The notes: a model not told the origin generated them from the sequence alone. Shown: positions 1 to 10,869, counted from the first letter of the stretch. The stretch is DNA of 64,000 nucleotides from Sinonovacula constricta (GCA_007844125.1 CM017572.1:38689397-38753396); one strand, 5' to 3'. Numbers and translations: made by a program.

Positions 1-989
1 CGATTCGTCTCAGCCTTGTGTCATAAATATTTATAAAACTGTAACCACGTCTGGATGGACACACATAATGACATCTGTTTAATGGTGGATGTCATGATCA
101 TTATAATGTTTTATTGAATGCACATGACTATAACCATATTTGGATGGACACACATAATGACATCTGTTTAATGATGGATGTCATGATCATTATAATGTTT
201 TCATGAATGTACATGACTATAACCATGTCTGGATGGACACACATAATGACATCTGTTTAATGATGGATGTCATGATCATTATAATGTTTTCATGAATGTA
301 CATGTCTATAACCATGTCTGGATGGTCACACATAATGGCATCTGTTTAATGATGGATGTCATGATCATTATAATGTTTTCATGAATGTACATGACTATAA
401 CCATGTCTGGATGGACACACATAATAACATCTGTTTAATGATGGATGTCATGATCATTATAATGTTTTCATGAATGTACATGACTATAACCATGTCTGGA
501 TGGACACACATAATGACATCTGTTTAATTGTGGATGTCATGATCATTATAATGTTTTATTGAATGTACATGACTATAACCATGTCTGGATGGACACACAT
601 AATGACATCTGTTTAATGGTGGATGTCATGATCATTATAATGTTTTATTGAATGTACATGACTATAACCATGTCTGGATGGACACACATAATGACATCTG
701 TTTAATGATGGATGTCATGATCATTATAATGTTTTCATGAATGTACATGTCTATAACCATATTTGGATGGACACACATAATGACATCTGTTTAATGGTGG
801 ATGTCATGATCATTATAATGTTTTCATTAATGTACATGACTATAACCATGTCTGGATGGACACACATAATGACATCTGTTTAATGGTGGATGTCATGATC
901 ATTATAATGTTTTCATGAATGTACATGACTATAACCATGTCTGGATGGTCACACATAATGACATCTGTTTAATGATGGATGTCATGATC
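1..989. repeat. 89-bp tandem satellite (about 11 copies)
   Basis: The motif GGATGGACACACATAATG recurs at 53, 142, 231 and 320, a strict 89-bp spacing, with few substitutions between copies. Each unit contains the inverted pair ATGACATC / GATGTCAT (8-bp stem, 12-base loop) followed by the palindrome ATGATCAT, so every unit can form a hairpin. The array runs off the left edge. A retroelement interrupts it at 990, and only a decayed remnant (to about 1400) follows on the right. No coding potential is seen. Confidence 0.95.
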
Positions 990-993
990 ATTA

Positions 994-1123
994 TGTAACA
1001 TAGGGAGAAAAATGTGCAGCCAGTCCGGGACTCGTACCCGGGACACCTCGCTAACAGGGCGAATGCTCCTCCAAATGAGCTAACCGGACCGCTAACACAT
1101 TCTCTCCCTATCACCCGGCTACA
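994..1123 (-). repeat. Downstream LTR (3' in element sense) with intact tRNA-like core
   Basis: This 130-bp repeat has a tRNA-like core flanked by an inverted pair, ATAGGGAGA near its start and TCTCCCTAT near its end, followed inward by AATGTG / CACATT. The LTR could therefore fold as a hairpin carrying a cloverleaf. It differs from its partner by roughly seven substitutions and by 8 bp that the partner has lost. Confidence 0.8.
1018..1089 (-). other. tRNA-like cloverleaf with Pol III boxes
   Basis: The 72 nt fold to exact tRNA proportions. The acceptor pair is GTCCGGT / ACTGGCT (one U-C mismatch, two G-U). The D stem is GCTC / GAGC, the anticodon stem TTCGC / GCGAG, the variable loop 5 nt, and the T stem CCGGG / CCCGG with loop TACGAGT. 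The anticodon position reads TGT (Thr), but position 33 is C where real tRNAs have U. The A box (TAGCTCATTTGG) and B box are present. Five Ts (1008-1012, minus) lie 5 nt downstream and could terminate Pol III. I read it as a tRNA-derived promoter module in an LTR, not a working tRNA. Confidence 0.75.
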
Positions 1124-1247
1124 TACATTCCGGGCAACTTGAAATTCGTCCTCGAATTTCCACAGACTATATGATCTACATACAACTCACAAGCACTTCT
1201 CAAGCACGTGTACGTAACGACCGCGGGTCATTTACGTTGGGCGCCAT

Positions 1248-1369
1248 TGTAACATAGGGAGAAAAATGTGCAGCCAGTCCGGTACTCGAACCCGGAACAC
1301 TTCGCTAACAGGGCGAATGCTCTTCCGACTAACACCGCTTACACATTCTCTCCCTATCACCCGGCTACA
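1248..1369 (-). repeat. Upstream LTR (5' in element sense), degenerate tRNA-like core
   Basis: This 122-bp repeat keeps a better T loop (TTCGAGT) than its partner, but it lacks about 8 bp in the D-arm/A-box region. Its tRNA-like fold and Pol III promoter are therefore probably broken. It abuts the primer-binding site at about 1234-1246. Confidence 0.78.
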
Positions 1370-1373
1370 ATTA

Positions 1374-2149
1374 TAATGTCTATGATTGTACTTGACCATA
1401 ATCATCAATATATTTCTAGGATGACATTTATAATAACACTTGTAAAAATGTGTACATTCAAATGTAGTACCATGCTAATATGGAGTGTCACAAGGTATGT
1501 ATGTACAATAAGTTGGAATAAGCAAATATATACAAACAAGAAAATTAAGGCAAATTGTTTGATATTAAATACATTATGCGCAAACCTAATTAAAAATCAT
1601 TGACTATTTTTTTTTATTTTAAAGCATGACGAGCTCTATGTTAAAATTATCGATGAAGCACCTGCAGTTATTGAATAATCGTAAGTATGTTCCATGCAAA
1701 ACATTTTTGTACATGTTTCAGAACTCAATCAGTGTGTATCAAAACATCGAGAACTTTACCTCCCTGGTGGTCGACTGTTCCCAGGTCCAATGTACACTGG
1801 TAATACAATAAAAGCAACGTTTTCTAGGTCATAACGTTATACACATGTAATGTAGAATATAAGGCTATGTTCAATCTTATATTCCTACGATTTTTTTGCT
1901 GGTACGTGCTCGAATCATCGCATCGTAGCAATTTATGAGGAAATGAGGTTTTAGACTTTTTGGCTTCGCCACGAATAGTTGCATTTTAACTTTAATTCTA
2001 AAGCGCTTTTGTAGTTATCATCTAATTTTCTTTAAACTAAAAAGTAAACAATATACTATAGGGTGTCTGGGCTACTCTTTAAATGATTCGTTTTCAGGCT
2101 AAAAAATGAACAATTTGTTTTGTTTGATAAGAATAGATGTAATGTACCA
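1374..2149 (+). other. Non-repetitive AT-rich stretch
   Basis: Apart from a possible short terminal exon (1625-1678) I see no gene here. The first about 30 bases are decayed 89-bp satellite. Confidence 0.5.
1625..1678 (+). CDS. Possible terminal exon of an unknown gene
   Basis: A long T-rich tract ends in TTTTAAAG at 1624, a good 3' splice site. The following phase-0 frame reads HDELYVKIIDEAPAVIE and then TAA. AATAAA lies at 1807-1812, so the piece could be the last coding exon and 3' UTR of a gene whose other exons lie left of the window. Against this, a donor-like GTAAGT follows shortly after the stop, and the 17 residues match no family I recognise. Confidence 0.25.
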   Translation, partial: HDELYVKIIDEAPAVIE

Positions 2150-4229
2150 TTACAGCTCCTTTAATCGATCAACAATGTCAGCTCCTTTAATCAATCAGCA
2201 ATGTCAGCTACTTTAATCAATCAAAAATGTCAGCTTCTTTAATCAATCAAAAATGTCAGTTGCTTTAATCAACCATCAATGTCAGCTCCTTTAATCAACC
2301 AACAATGTCAGCTCCTTTAATCAACCAACAATGTCAGCTCCTTTAATCAACCAACAATGTCAGCTCCTTTAATCAACCAACAATGTCAGCTCCTTTAATC
2401 AACCAACAATGTCAGCTCCTTTAATCAACCAATAATGTCAGCGCCTTTAATCAACCGACAATGTCATCTCCTTTAATCAACCAATAATGTCAGTTGCTTT
2501 AATCAACCAATAATGTCAGTTTCTTTAGTCAATCAACAATGTCATCTCCTTTAATCAACCAATAATGTCAGCTCCTTTAATCAACCAATAATGTCAACTC
2601 CTCTAATCCACCGACAATGTCAGCTCCTTTAATCAATCAACAATGTCAGCTCCTTTAATCAACCAATAATGTCAGCTCCTTTAATCAACCAACAATGTCA
2701 GCTCCTTTAATCAACCAACAATGTCATCTCCTTTAATCAACCAACAATGTCAGCTCTTTTAATCAACTAACAATGTCAGCTCCTTTAATCAACCAACAAT
2801 GTCAGCTCCTTTAATCAACCAACAATGTCATCTCCTTTAATCAACCGACAATGTCAGCTCCTTTAATCAACCAACAATGTCATCTCCTTTAATCAACCAA
2901 CAATGTCAGCTCTTTTAATCAACTAACAATGTCAGCTCCTTTAATCAACCAACAATGTCAGCTCCTTTAATCAACCAACAATGTCATCTCCTTTAATCAA
3001 CCGACAATGTCAGCTCCTTTAATCAACCAACAATGTCAGCTCCTTTAATCAACCAACAATGTCATCTCTTTTAATCAACTAACAATGTCAGCTCCTTTAA
3101 TCAACCAACAATGTCATCTCCTTTAATCAACCAATAATGTCAGCTCCTTTAATCAACCAACAATGTCAGCTCTTTTAATCAACTAACAATGTCAGCTCCT
3201 TTAATCAACCAACAATGTCAGCTCCTTTAATCAACCAACAATGTCAGCTCCTTTAATCAACCAACAATGTCAGCTCCTTTAATCAACCAACAATGTCAGC
3301 TTCTTTAATCAACCAACAATGTCAGCTCCTTTAATCAACCGACAATGTCAGCTCCTTTAATCAACCAACAATGTCAGCTCCTTTAATCAACCAACAATGT
3401 CAGCTCCTTTAATCAACCGACAATGTCAGCTCCTTTAGTCAATCAACAATGTTATCTCCTTTAATCAACCAATAATGACAGCTCCTTTAATCAACCGACA
3501 ATGTCAGCTCCTTTAATCAACCAACGATGTCAGCTCCTTTAATCAACCAACAATGTCAGCTCCTTTAATCAACCAACAATGTCAGCTCCTTTTATCAACC
3601 AACAATGTCAGCTCCTTTAATCAACCAACAATGTCAGCTCTTTTAATCAACTAACAATGTCAGCTCTTTTAATCAACTAACAATGTCAGCTCCTTTAATC
3701 AACCAACAATGTCAGCTCCTTTAATCAACCAACAATGTCAGCTCCTTTAATCAACCGACAATGTCAGCTCCTTTAATCAACCAACAATGTCAGCTCTTTT
3801 AATCAACCAACAATGTCAGCTCCTTTAATCAACCGACAATGTCAGCTCCTTTAATCAACCAACAATGTCAGCTCCTTTAATCAACCGACAATGTCAGCTC
3901 CTTTAGTCAACCAACAATGTCAGCTCTTTTAATCAACTAACAATGTCAGCTCCTTTAATCAACCAATAATATCAGCTCCTTTAATCAACCAACAATGTCA
4001 GCTCCTTTAATCAACCAACAATGTCAGCTCCTTTAATCAATCAACAATGTCAGCTCCTTTAATCAACCAACAATGTCAGCTCCTTTAATCAATCAACAAT
4101 GTCAGCTCCTTTAATCAACCAATAATGTCAGCTCCTTTAATCAACCGACAATGTCAGCTCCTTTAATCAATCAACAGTGTCAGCTCCTTTAATCAACCAA
4201 TAATGTCATCTCCTTTAATCAACCAACAG
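2150..4229. repeat. 26-bp tandem satellite (about 80 copies)
   Basis: AATGTCAGCTCCTTTAATCA plus a short variable tail (ACCAAC, ACCGAC or ATCAAC) repeats every 26 bp. The left edge is more diverged (ATCGATCAA, ATCAATCAA) and the centre is homogeneous, as expected for array growth from within. No frame is open across it. Confidence 0.95.
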
Positions 4230-5307
4230 TTGTGTATGTTATTGAGTATTACATATTAGCATATTATATAGTTTTGTGCACTGTGCATTTCATTGACACA
4301 CACATTTACTCATGTATTTGTAGTTTCTGTATAGACAGGCATGATGGCCTATTGTATGCAATATATAATGAAGTGAATATTGTATAAAATCAGACTTTCC
4401 ATTGATAATAAATGTGCCTGTTTTATGCGAAAGAATGCATTTGATTGGGTTCGCCGAGAACGCGACAATAAATATATCGTATTTTTAAACGGATTTTTTT
4501 ATTCTTTTTCATTGTAACTAAAGTGGTCCGGTTCTTTTGCTGTGTCTTCTAAAGAGCTACTACATAAACAAAATAAACGTAGGAACAATAAAAAAGTAAC
4601 AATTACCTTTTACGCATAAAGATTATCAAAATTCTTATGTTTAAATTGCAGGACTGCACTAATTCGACCACAATCATTCTAGTGCCATATTATTTTCTTC
4701 TTTAATTATCAGCAATCGCAGCAAAACAAAAACAACAACAACAACAACAACAAAAAAAACACAACAAAAAACAACAAAAAAACAAACAAACAAAAACAAC
4801 AACAACATAAAACAAAGACAAAACAAAACAAAAAAAAACGCTTTTGGGGCGAAAAGCGCAAAAACAGCTCGATGAATAAAAAAGTGGTGTGTTTGGTATA
4901 GATTCGGACAGACTGCACTAACTATAAAACACACTTACTCGAGCACTTTGATAGACATAATATGTCTAATGATTATGTGTAATAATTTGTTGGGGTAGGT
5001 GTTGTTCACAGATGTTGTTGTGTTGCCCTAGGAATTAAAAAGTGACATTTACACTTACAAATTTACTCTGTTGACAACAAGCTTTTTTGAAACATTTGTG
5101 AAACATTTTTATTATACAAAAGCAAATGAAGTGGCGCTTAATGCTACTAAGCTAAATATGCATCGCTCTCTGATATATTATTTCCGGCGACTTTGATGCT
5201 CTGCGCCAGCTTTTTCTTCATTCTGTTAAAGTGTAGAGACTGACCAGCATAAAACTATCCTTATAAATGGCCTCGTGATCATTAACACAATTTTAAAGAG
5301 CTTACAG
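4230..5307. other. Unassigned stretch with an A/C-rich low-complexity block
   Basis: Positions 4728-4845 are a (CAA)n/A-rich block. The minus-strand open frame there (runs of Phe, Val, Cys) is an artefact of it. No exon with credible splice sites was found in the remainder. Earlier prodomain exons of the metalloprotease would be expected in or left of this region. Confidence 0.6.
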
Positions 5308-5333
5308 CAAACTGGCTCCATTTCTGGTTCCAG

Positions 5334-5469
5334 CAAGGGTCTGTGCGCGTGGACGGGAAACAGATGAGGATCTCCCCTGTGTCTGCGCACAGTCCGGTAC
5401 ACCGAATGATGGAGAAATCAACCGAGGACGACAAGCGAGTGTTCAGTAAAGATGGTTACCTCCCTCCAG
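5334..5469 (+). CDS. M12B-like gene: prodomain exon
   Basis: The 3' splice site is TTTCTGGTTCCAG (to 5333) and the donor is GTAGGC. The frame begins QGSVRVDGKQMRISPV and ends GYLPPG, the G codon being split (phase 1). VRVDGKQMRISPV resembles the 'G-x-I/V-x-I/V-x-G-x-x-Y/M-x-I-x-P' stretch near the end of M12B prodomains. An alternative acceptor at 5307 (CTTACAG) would also stay open and add nine residues, so the exon start is uncertain. Confidence 0.65.
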
Positions 5470-8400
5470 GTAGGCGATCCGAGGTTACAAAATTATGCTC
5501 GAGTGTAAGATCAGTGTCACAATCTGTAGGTTTGTTTCTAAAGTTTGTTTAAATCTAACCATCTGATGATTAAGGCTAACCTAGATCGTCATAAGAGAGT
5601 GTGACCTATGTGACGTTTCGGGCTCATCTTCGAATAACAATGATATATGAAATATTAGGTTTGTGTTGAATGAAGGAAATGTCACACAAGGCTGAGACAG
5701 TGTTGCCGAGTAATTAAGATTTTTGTGCCGTGTGTGATAACAGTTCCTTTATTTGACACTTACTTAGTATTCTATTTATCTTTCCATCTGTGTTTTATTA
5801 GCAAATGAATTGTTTAATGTTTAGAACTATTTAGTTTTCTGAAAAATGGAATTCGTTTTTGAGTGTGGTTATGTTTTTTTTTTTCAAACGCGCCAAAATA
5901 AATGGAAATTACTTATCAGTCATAAGAAAATGAGCCGTAACAACGTGAATAAAGTTTAACTTCCTCAAGTTTCTAAACTTTCTTTGAAGGTTACCATCAC
6001 ACTAACTAATCATGGATGAAGAAAATAAGATAACACAAATGCAGTTCTACATAATATAATCACACCAAATCAAATCTTAATTATACACTCACAAGTTTGT
6101 CGTATTCATACATAACTTTTAGGTCTTGTTGCTTCTAAGCCTGAGTTTACAAACTGACACAGATAAATGACTATAGATTTTTTTCAAAGCAATTTACTTC
6201 ACCTCATGTGTTTAATTGTGTAGTTATATTATTTACAACACAATGGTTTATACTTATGTGTTCATAGTGAAATGCTACTGGCACATAATTTTATACACTT
6301 TTCAAAATAACGTATATTATAGATTGTAGGTCTCCTAGCTCAGCAGGAATTATAGCTTTTAATAAGTCTATTATGTTATGAACGCTTTGCTTGGAATTGT
6401 TTTGTACCAAGATAGTATGACTTTAGCCTTTGATCAAAGAACCACGATTGACCTTAATTTTGATGTTGGGTTGAACGTGGCTTAAGTTTATTTTTTAGAT
6501 TGAACTTGGACTCTATTGTGCTGCAAACATGCTTCACTATTTAAAGGTATGCCAGACCCGCAAGACAAGACGATCCCCTATAAAGACTTCCGCAGGAAGC
6601 GAGAGACGGGCTCGATTAGTGGCTGTAATGTTTTCGAATGTATCGCTGTAGTGGATTATACTGTCTGGGACCAGTAAGTTCATTCAGAAATTGGTTATTA
6701 AGATACAGAAGTTATAAACCATATTGCAAGTTAGATGTTGACTTCAGAAAAAGAAAAGAAGAGGAAGATAATGAAGAAAAAATAGAAAGGCTGCCGCAAA
6801 CTAGAAAGATGTTTTTGCTGAATGGTAAAAAGTAGGTCTTTCTCTGCTTATAGCATGTTTTGGAAAATGCTTGAAAATGACCCGTTGCTTAGGTTTTGAT
6901 ATGAAGCAAAACTGGACCCGTAAGTCTCTAAACTATACATTTGATGCTAGAGATGACCAAGTCACGTGTTAGATCACATCTTTAATCGCAACGGATTTAA
7001 CACAAAGTGCAAGAGATCATTGGTTAACAGTGTTAATTCCCTTAGATTATTTCACAATTAATAGTATATGTATGTTAAGCTCTTTGAAACAAACTATTAA
7101 CGTCGCTAAAGCTGACTTCCTTAGACCATATCCACACCTGCGGTGTGTATATGATACCAGTAACTAGTGACTATGCATGAATAGCTGTTTGAACACAACT
7201 TTAAGACTCACTTAATTGTAGACTGTATCTAAATCATCGCTGACATTACCAGAGTACCGTGAATGAAATATCCGGCTCATCAGGGACTACACAATGGTGA
7301 AGTTTCAGCCAGAAATTCATTAAACCCGAAGACGTATGACATTTTGAAATTACTCTCCAACCATAATGGTTTAACAACGGGTTGTGGCTAAATGGTTAGT
7401 CAGAATCCCAAAATACAATAAATGTAAAAATACATTAAATAAAATGTTTGACTTTCCAAGGACTACACATTGGTGAAGTTTAAACTTGGCAGCGTTATCA
7501 CATGATGTATTGCCTAAATTCTGCAACAGTCAACTTTGAGAAGATGTAGCTCGGGAGTGTGCGGACATTAATTTAGATTTAGATACCAAACTACATCAGC
7601 TTCTGATTACCAACGTCTCATGTCCGCCTTACTATCATTTACAATATTTACCACAAGTGTGCACAAGTAACATACCAAAGTCACGTCCGATATATGAAAT
7701 AGCGCTGGTTCCATTCAAGCAATGAGCATGAAGACAGCTGGGAGTTGAACTGATTGTCGCCAACAATCCATGAAAATTTGACCAAAATCTTTAATCAGCT
7801 AGGAATGTAACTCATCAAACTACAACATAACATCGGTTGACAGAGTTGACTTCCAAACACCATATCAGCATCTGTAGTGTGGGTATAATAACAGTGACCA
7901 GTGACTATGTATTCTGTTTGAACAAAACTATAGACCTTCTTTAATTGTAGACTATAGTTAAACAGTTGCTTTGATTTCTAGAGCATCAATGAATGAAATG
8001 TTTGGCTAATCAAGGTTAGAAGTCACTAAATTAGTTTGTTCTACATTCTGTAGTGAATCGCGAAAAGTTGGAATCAAATTGCACCATGACCAAGCTATGA
8101 TGTACCCCCATAACAATATATATAGGTAAAAGTGGATCAGTCCATTATTGAGCATAGGTGTATTTTGCTCTCTTTTAATTCTACATGGTTTCAGCTTCCT
8201 TTTGAAACCAAAATATAAGGATTATCTTTAAAATAGGAAATTTAATGCCACAACATAGCAACAGACTGTTACTAAAGTTTCTCACAGATTCTACTTCCGG
8301 TCGGTATTTAGTGTAACCACCCATCAAGAACTACACACTGGTGGAGTTTCCGTGATATCCGAAATCTATCTTAGAGAGTGATGACACTCTACTAAATATA

Positions 8401-8969
8401 TGAGCTTTACCTAAAGTCTGCATCAGACAACTCCTACATACCGTAGAGTGGATGAGTGAATGTATTATACGGCTTATAGCATTAGCGTTAGCACACTACA
8501 CTAAATAGCGGATTGTGGATAAACAACAAGTCCGATCCACTTAGTACATGTAGATGAAATATTGGGCTTATCAAGGACTACACACTGGTGAAGTATAAGC
8601 GATATTTTCCTAAACTGGCAGAGTTTTCAACAGTCATCTGTGAAAAATGCAGCGTATGCAGATATGTCATATTAGATTTCACGTGTGCCAAACTACGTGT
8701 ATATAATAATCTAATTACGAAAATCTAATGTTCATGTGACTTGCCCACAAATGACACGACCAAATATTTCATAGCCCTGGTTTAACTAAAGCCATATGCA
8801 TGTACAGCCAGGACATAAAGTTCTGCTTGTCGCCAGCAAGTTCTTAATATTGGTCAAAACCGGTGCCTAACTTTTTGCTGTAGATGCATTTGAAGACATT
8901 TAAGAGAAAACAAATAATAATAAGATTAAGAATAAATAGAATCAGTATAGTGTCATCCGACTAAATGAC

Positions 8970-9039
<70 letters not shown>

Positions 9040-9051
9040 GTAAAAATAAAA

Positions 9052-9087
<36 letters not shown>

Positions 9088-9331
9088 GGGATGAAGATGA
9101 GGATGCAGAGGAGGAGATGGATGAATAAAAGATGCTGATGAATGATGATAAATTATGTTTATCCTGAATTTAATGATGACGATAATGTTGATGAGCATTT
9201 TGATGATGATGATGATAATAATAAGAATTATGATAATGATTATATATTGCAGTTGGCTGGCAAAGAGTTCGGGTGATGCCGTAACAACGGAAAATGAGCT
9301 CGTGAAATATTTCATGGAAGTGTACACTGAG
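5334..9331 (+). CDS. M12B (ADAM/ADAMTS-like) metalloprotease gene, three exons seen
   Basis: Three exons (5334-5469, 6547-6673, 9253-9331) join in frame with phases 1, 2 and 0 and with GT-AG junctions. The product has a prodomain tail, then a furin-type basic site FRRKRE, then ECIAVVDYTVWDHWL followed by an acidic helix ending FMEVYTE. This order matches the prodomain/catalytic junction of reprolysin-type zinc endopeptidases, which are secretory-pathway enzymes cut by furin and often act on extracellular matrix or shed membrane proteins. The VVDY-containing strand is the usual first catalytic strand. The HEXXHXXGXXH zinc site and all later domains are absent. After 9331 the sequence passes into satellite and a LINE for about 8.5 kb, so the gene is truncated, has very long introns, or is affected by the assembly gap. 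The first exon is also missing. The family call rests on motif order only. Confidence 0.6.
5470..6546 (+). other. Intron 1 of the M12B-like gene
   Basis: AT-rich, with no repeat array and no exon-like segment recognised. Confidence 0.55.
6547..6673 (+). CDS. M12B-like gene: furin site and start of catalytic domain
   Basis: The acceptor is TATTTAAAG and the donor is GTAAGT. GT completes the split Gly codon of the previous exon; the exon ends in phase 2 (CA). It encodes MPDPQDKTIPYKDFRRKRE, then two cysteines and CIAVVDYTVWD. RRKR is a canonical proprotein-convertase site placed exactly where an M12B prodomain should end. Confidence 0.72.
6674..9252 (+). other. Intron 2 of the M12B-like gene, with diverged long repeats
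   Basis: Segments at about 7085-7330 and 7835-8030 are clearly related (both contain GTAACTAGTGACTATG-like and TTAATTGTAGACT-like blocks). The phrase GGACTACACA.TGGTGAAGT recurs near 7284, 7459, 8326 and 8574. This looks like an old tandem or dispersed repeat of several hundred bases. Positions 8968-9088 are an (AAT)n microsatellite; the long Tyr-rich minus-strand frame is its artefact. Confidence 0.6.
8968..9088. repeat. (AAT)n microsatellite
   Basis: About 40 AAT units, interrupted once by GTAAAAATAAAAG. Confidence 0.97.
9253..9331 (+). CDS. M12B-like gene: catalytic-domain exon 2
   Basis: The acceptor is TATATTGCAG and the donor is GTGAGT. The single T at the start completes CAT (His), giving VWDHWLAKSSGDAV and then ENELVKYFMEVYTE. 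Length 79 nt fits phases 2 to 0. The next expected segment (Asn/Tyr-Arg strand, then the zinc-site helix) is not found downstream; decayed satellite begins 30 bp after the donor. Confidence 0.7.
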
Positions 9332-9361
9332 GTGAGTTTTAATAAGATGGTCATGTAAGCT

Positions 9362-9414
9362 TCATGCTGGGTATACTAGAATAGAGCTAAAAGAGGAAAT
9401 GTCTTCATGCTGGC
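9362..9414. repeat. Left remnant of the 43-bp satellite A
   Basis: CTTCATGCTGGGTATACTAG and then AAAGAGGAAATGTCTTCATG are just over one unit of the array that resumes at about 13014. The LINE lies between the two parts. Confidence 0.85.
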
Positions 9415-9707
9415 TATTATTATTATTATTATAATTATATACCAAACTTTTATACACCAATCACTTTTTTTTCATGTACATTAACACGTTCAAAAGTAAT
9501 GTACAGTAACCAAATAAATGATACAATATTTGAAATTTAATGTAGATATTGCTCAAGGCACACATAAAAATAAAATACAGGTAAGACTTAAGAATTTGTT
9601 AAAAAGCGACACTGGTACAAAAAATAATCAGTCCAAATAAAACCCTTAAATAAGTGAGTTTTAAGTGCTCTCTTAAACACTGGTGGAGTTTCTCAGCTTT
9701 TAATTTA

Positions 9708-10260
9708 TTAATTAATTGATTTAGGCAGGGCATTCCAGAGTTTAGGGGCTGTCGTCATAAACGCGTGATCATCGTAAGTCACAGTCATACTACGCGGTAC
9801 AACCAGTGTTAAACAATCATTCTGGGACTTAAGTTGTCTGGATGGGATATTAATGCCTAGCATGTTTTGTATGTAAGTAGATGCCTGTCTGTGAAGCGCC
9901 TTAAACACATATGTGAGGAGTTTGTACTCGACTCTGATGTGCACAGGAAGCCAATGTAATTTCTTTAATACAGGGGTTATATTGCAGTTAAGTAAAGTCC
10001 TGGTTACAATGCGAGCAGCCGTATTTTGAACAGTTTTGAGCTTGTTGAGAATCAACATTCAGATATTTACGAATGCGACCTATTTGTCGAATTTGCATGA
10101 AGCAGGAACCAGAAACTGAGTTCACATGTTGTTCCATGTCTAAATGAGAGTCCAGTATGGCACCAAGGTTTCTAACTGTTGTTGATGGTTTTATTACAGA
10201 ATCACCTACTCTTACAGTAAGATCTTCAACGTCACTTCGTTTTGGTAAAAAGACAATCAC
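9708..10260 (-). pseudogene. LINE RT thumb and C-terminal region (deleted internally)
   Basis: VRVGDSVIKPSTTVRNLG, ILDSHLDMEQHV and IRKYLN are followed, in a different frame, by LNKLKTVQNTAARIVTRT and LHWLPVHIRVEYKLL, then PKLWNALPKSIN. This is the standard end of CR1/L2-type ORF2. The segment between RKYLN and LNKL is missing. Confidence 0.8.
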
Positions 10261-10347
10261 TTAGTTGTGTCCGCATTGAGTTTGAGAAAGTTATTATTCA
10301 TCTATAGGATGATGTCATTCAGGCATGCTTTAATCCGTCGCAAGGTC

Positions 10348-10869
10348 TCATTGCGTGGAAATGGTTTCTTTTGGTTTAAACGCCATGTACAATTGCGTAT
10401 CGTCAGCGTAGAAATGATGTTGAAGTTTATACTTCCGACAGATCGTGCCAACAGGTTTAGTGTACATGATGTAATTCTTCGGGCCAAGAACAGACCCTTG
10501 TGGCACAGAAAATGTCATACGTACAGGTTTTGACAGTTCTCCATTGACGCAGACAGTTTGATGACGCTCACATAGATACGATTTAATCCATTGTAAAGGT
10601 TTGCCTACTATGCCGAAGTGTTGTTCAAGTTGGCAAAGGAGGGTACTATGGTCGATCGTATCAAAAACAGCGGATAAGTCCAACATGACTAGCAAAGTAG
10701 CTTTATTCTGATTAAGAGAACGGAGAATGTCATTTTTTACACATAATAAAACAAATTCTGTTGAATGAAACTGCTTATAAGCAGACTGACGCTCTTCATG
10801 AAATTTATGAGACAGATAGGTGTCTTTCAAGTTGGGAACCGACAGCTTTCTCAAGAATTTTTGAGACAA
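10348..10869 (-). pseudogene. LINE reverse transcriptase core (broken)
   Basis: It reads AYKQFHSTEFVLL (canonical 'SAY-x-x-x-HSTET'), LVMLDLSAVFDTIDHSTLL, the palm motif VPQGSVLGP, and FYADDTQLY with the catalytic Asp pair. It is followed by a frame shift, after which ETLRRIKACLNDI continues in another frame. Confidence 0.85.

Larger units (their letters stand above)
994..1369 (-). mobile_element. TRIM-like LTR retroelement with tRNA-like LTRs
   Basis: This is a 376-bp non-coding element. Two direct terminal repeats (994-1123 and 1248-1369) flank a 124-bp interior. Read on the minus strand each repeat begins TGTAGCC and ends GTTACA, the TG...CA form of an LTR. One base after the upstream LTR comes TGGCGCCCAACGT, which matches the complement of the 3' end of tRNA-Lys(CTT) including CCA and so makes a normal primer-binding site. 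The flanks are ATTA (990-993) and ATTA (1370-1373), a 4-bp target duplication inside the 89-bp satellite; removing the element and one ATTA restores the satellite sequence. It has no gag or pol, so it must be mobilised by another element's proteins. No clear polypurine tract is visible. The reading as two tandem SINEs is less likely because of the primer site and the duplication. Confidence 0.8.

Noticed and set aside
994..1369. Two genuine tRNA genes in tandem
   Set aside because: C33, a mismatched acceptor pair, a deleted D arm in the second copy, and placement inside LTR-like repeats with a primer site and target duplication.
1..4229. Regularly spaced repeats suggestive of a CRISPR array
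   Set aside because: Units are directly adjacent with no unique spacers, and the genome is eukaryotic.
4674..4934. Phe/Val/Cys-rich minus-strand frame resembling a membrane protein
   Set aside because: It is the translation of a (CAA)n/A-rich low-complexity tract.
8953..9354. Tyr-rich minus-strand frame and Met/Ile-rich plus-strand frame
   Set aside because: Translation of (AAT)n and (GAT)n microsatellites. Only the 9253-9331 part of the plus frame is a real exon.
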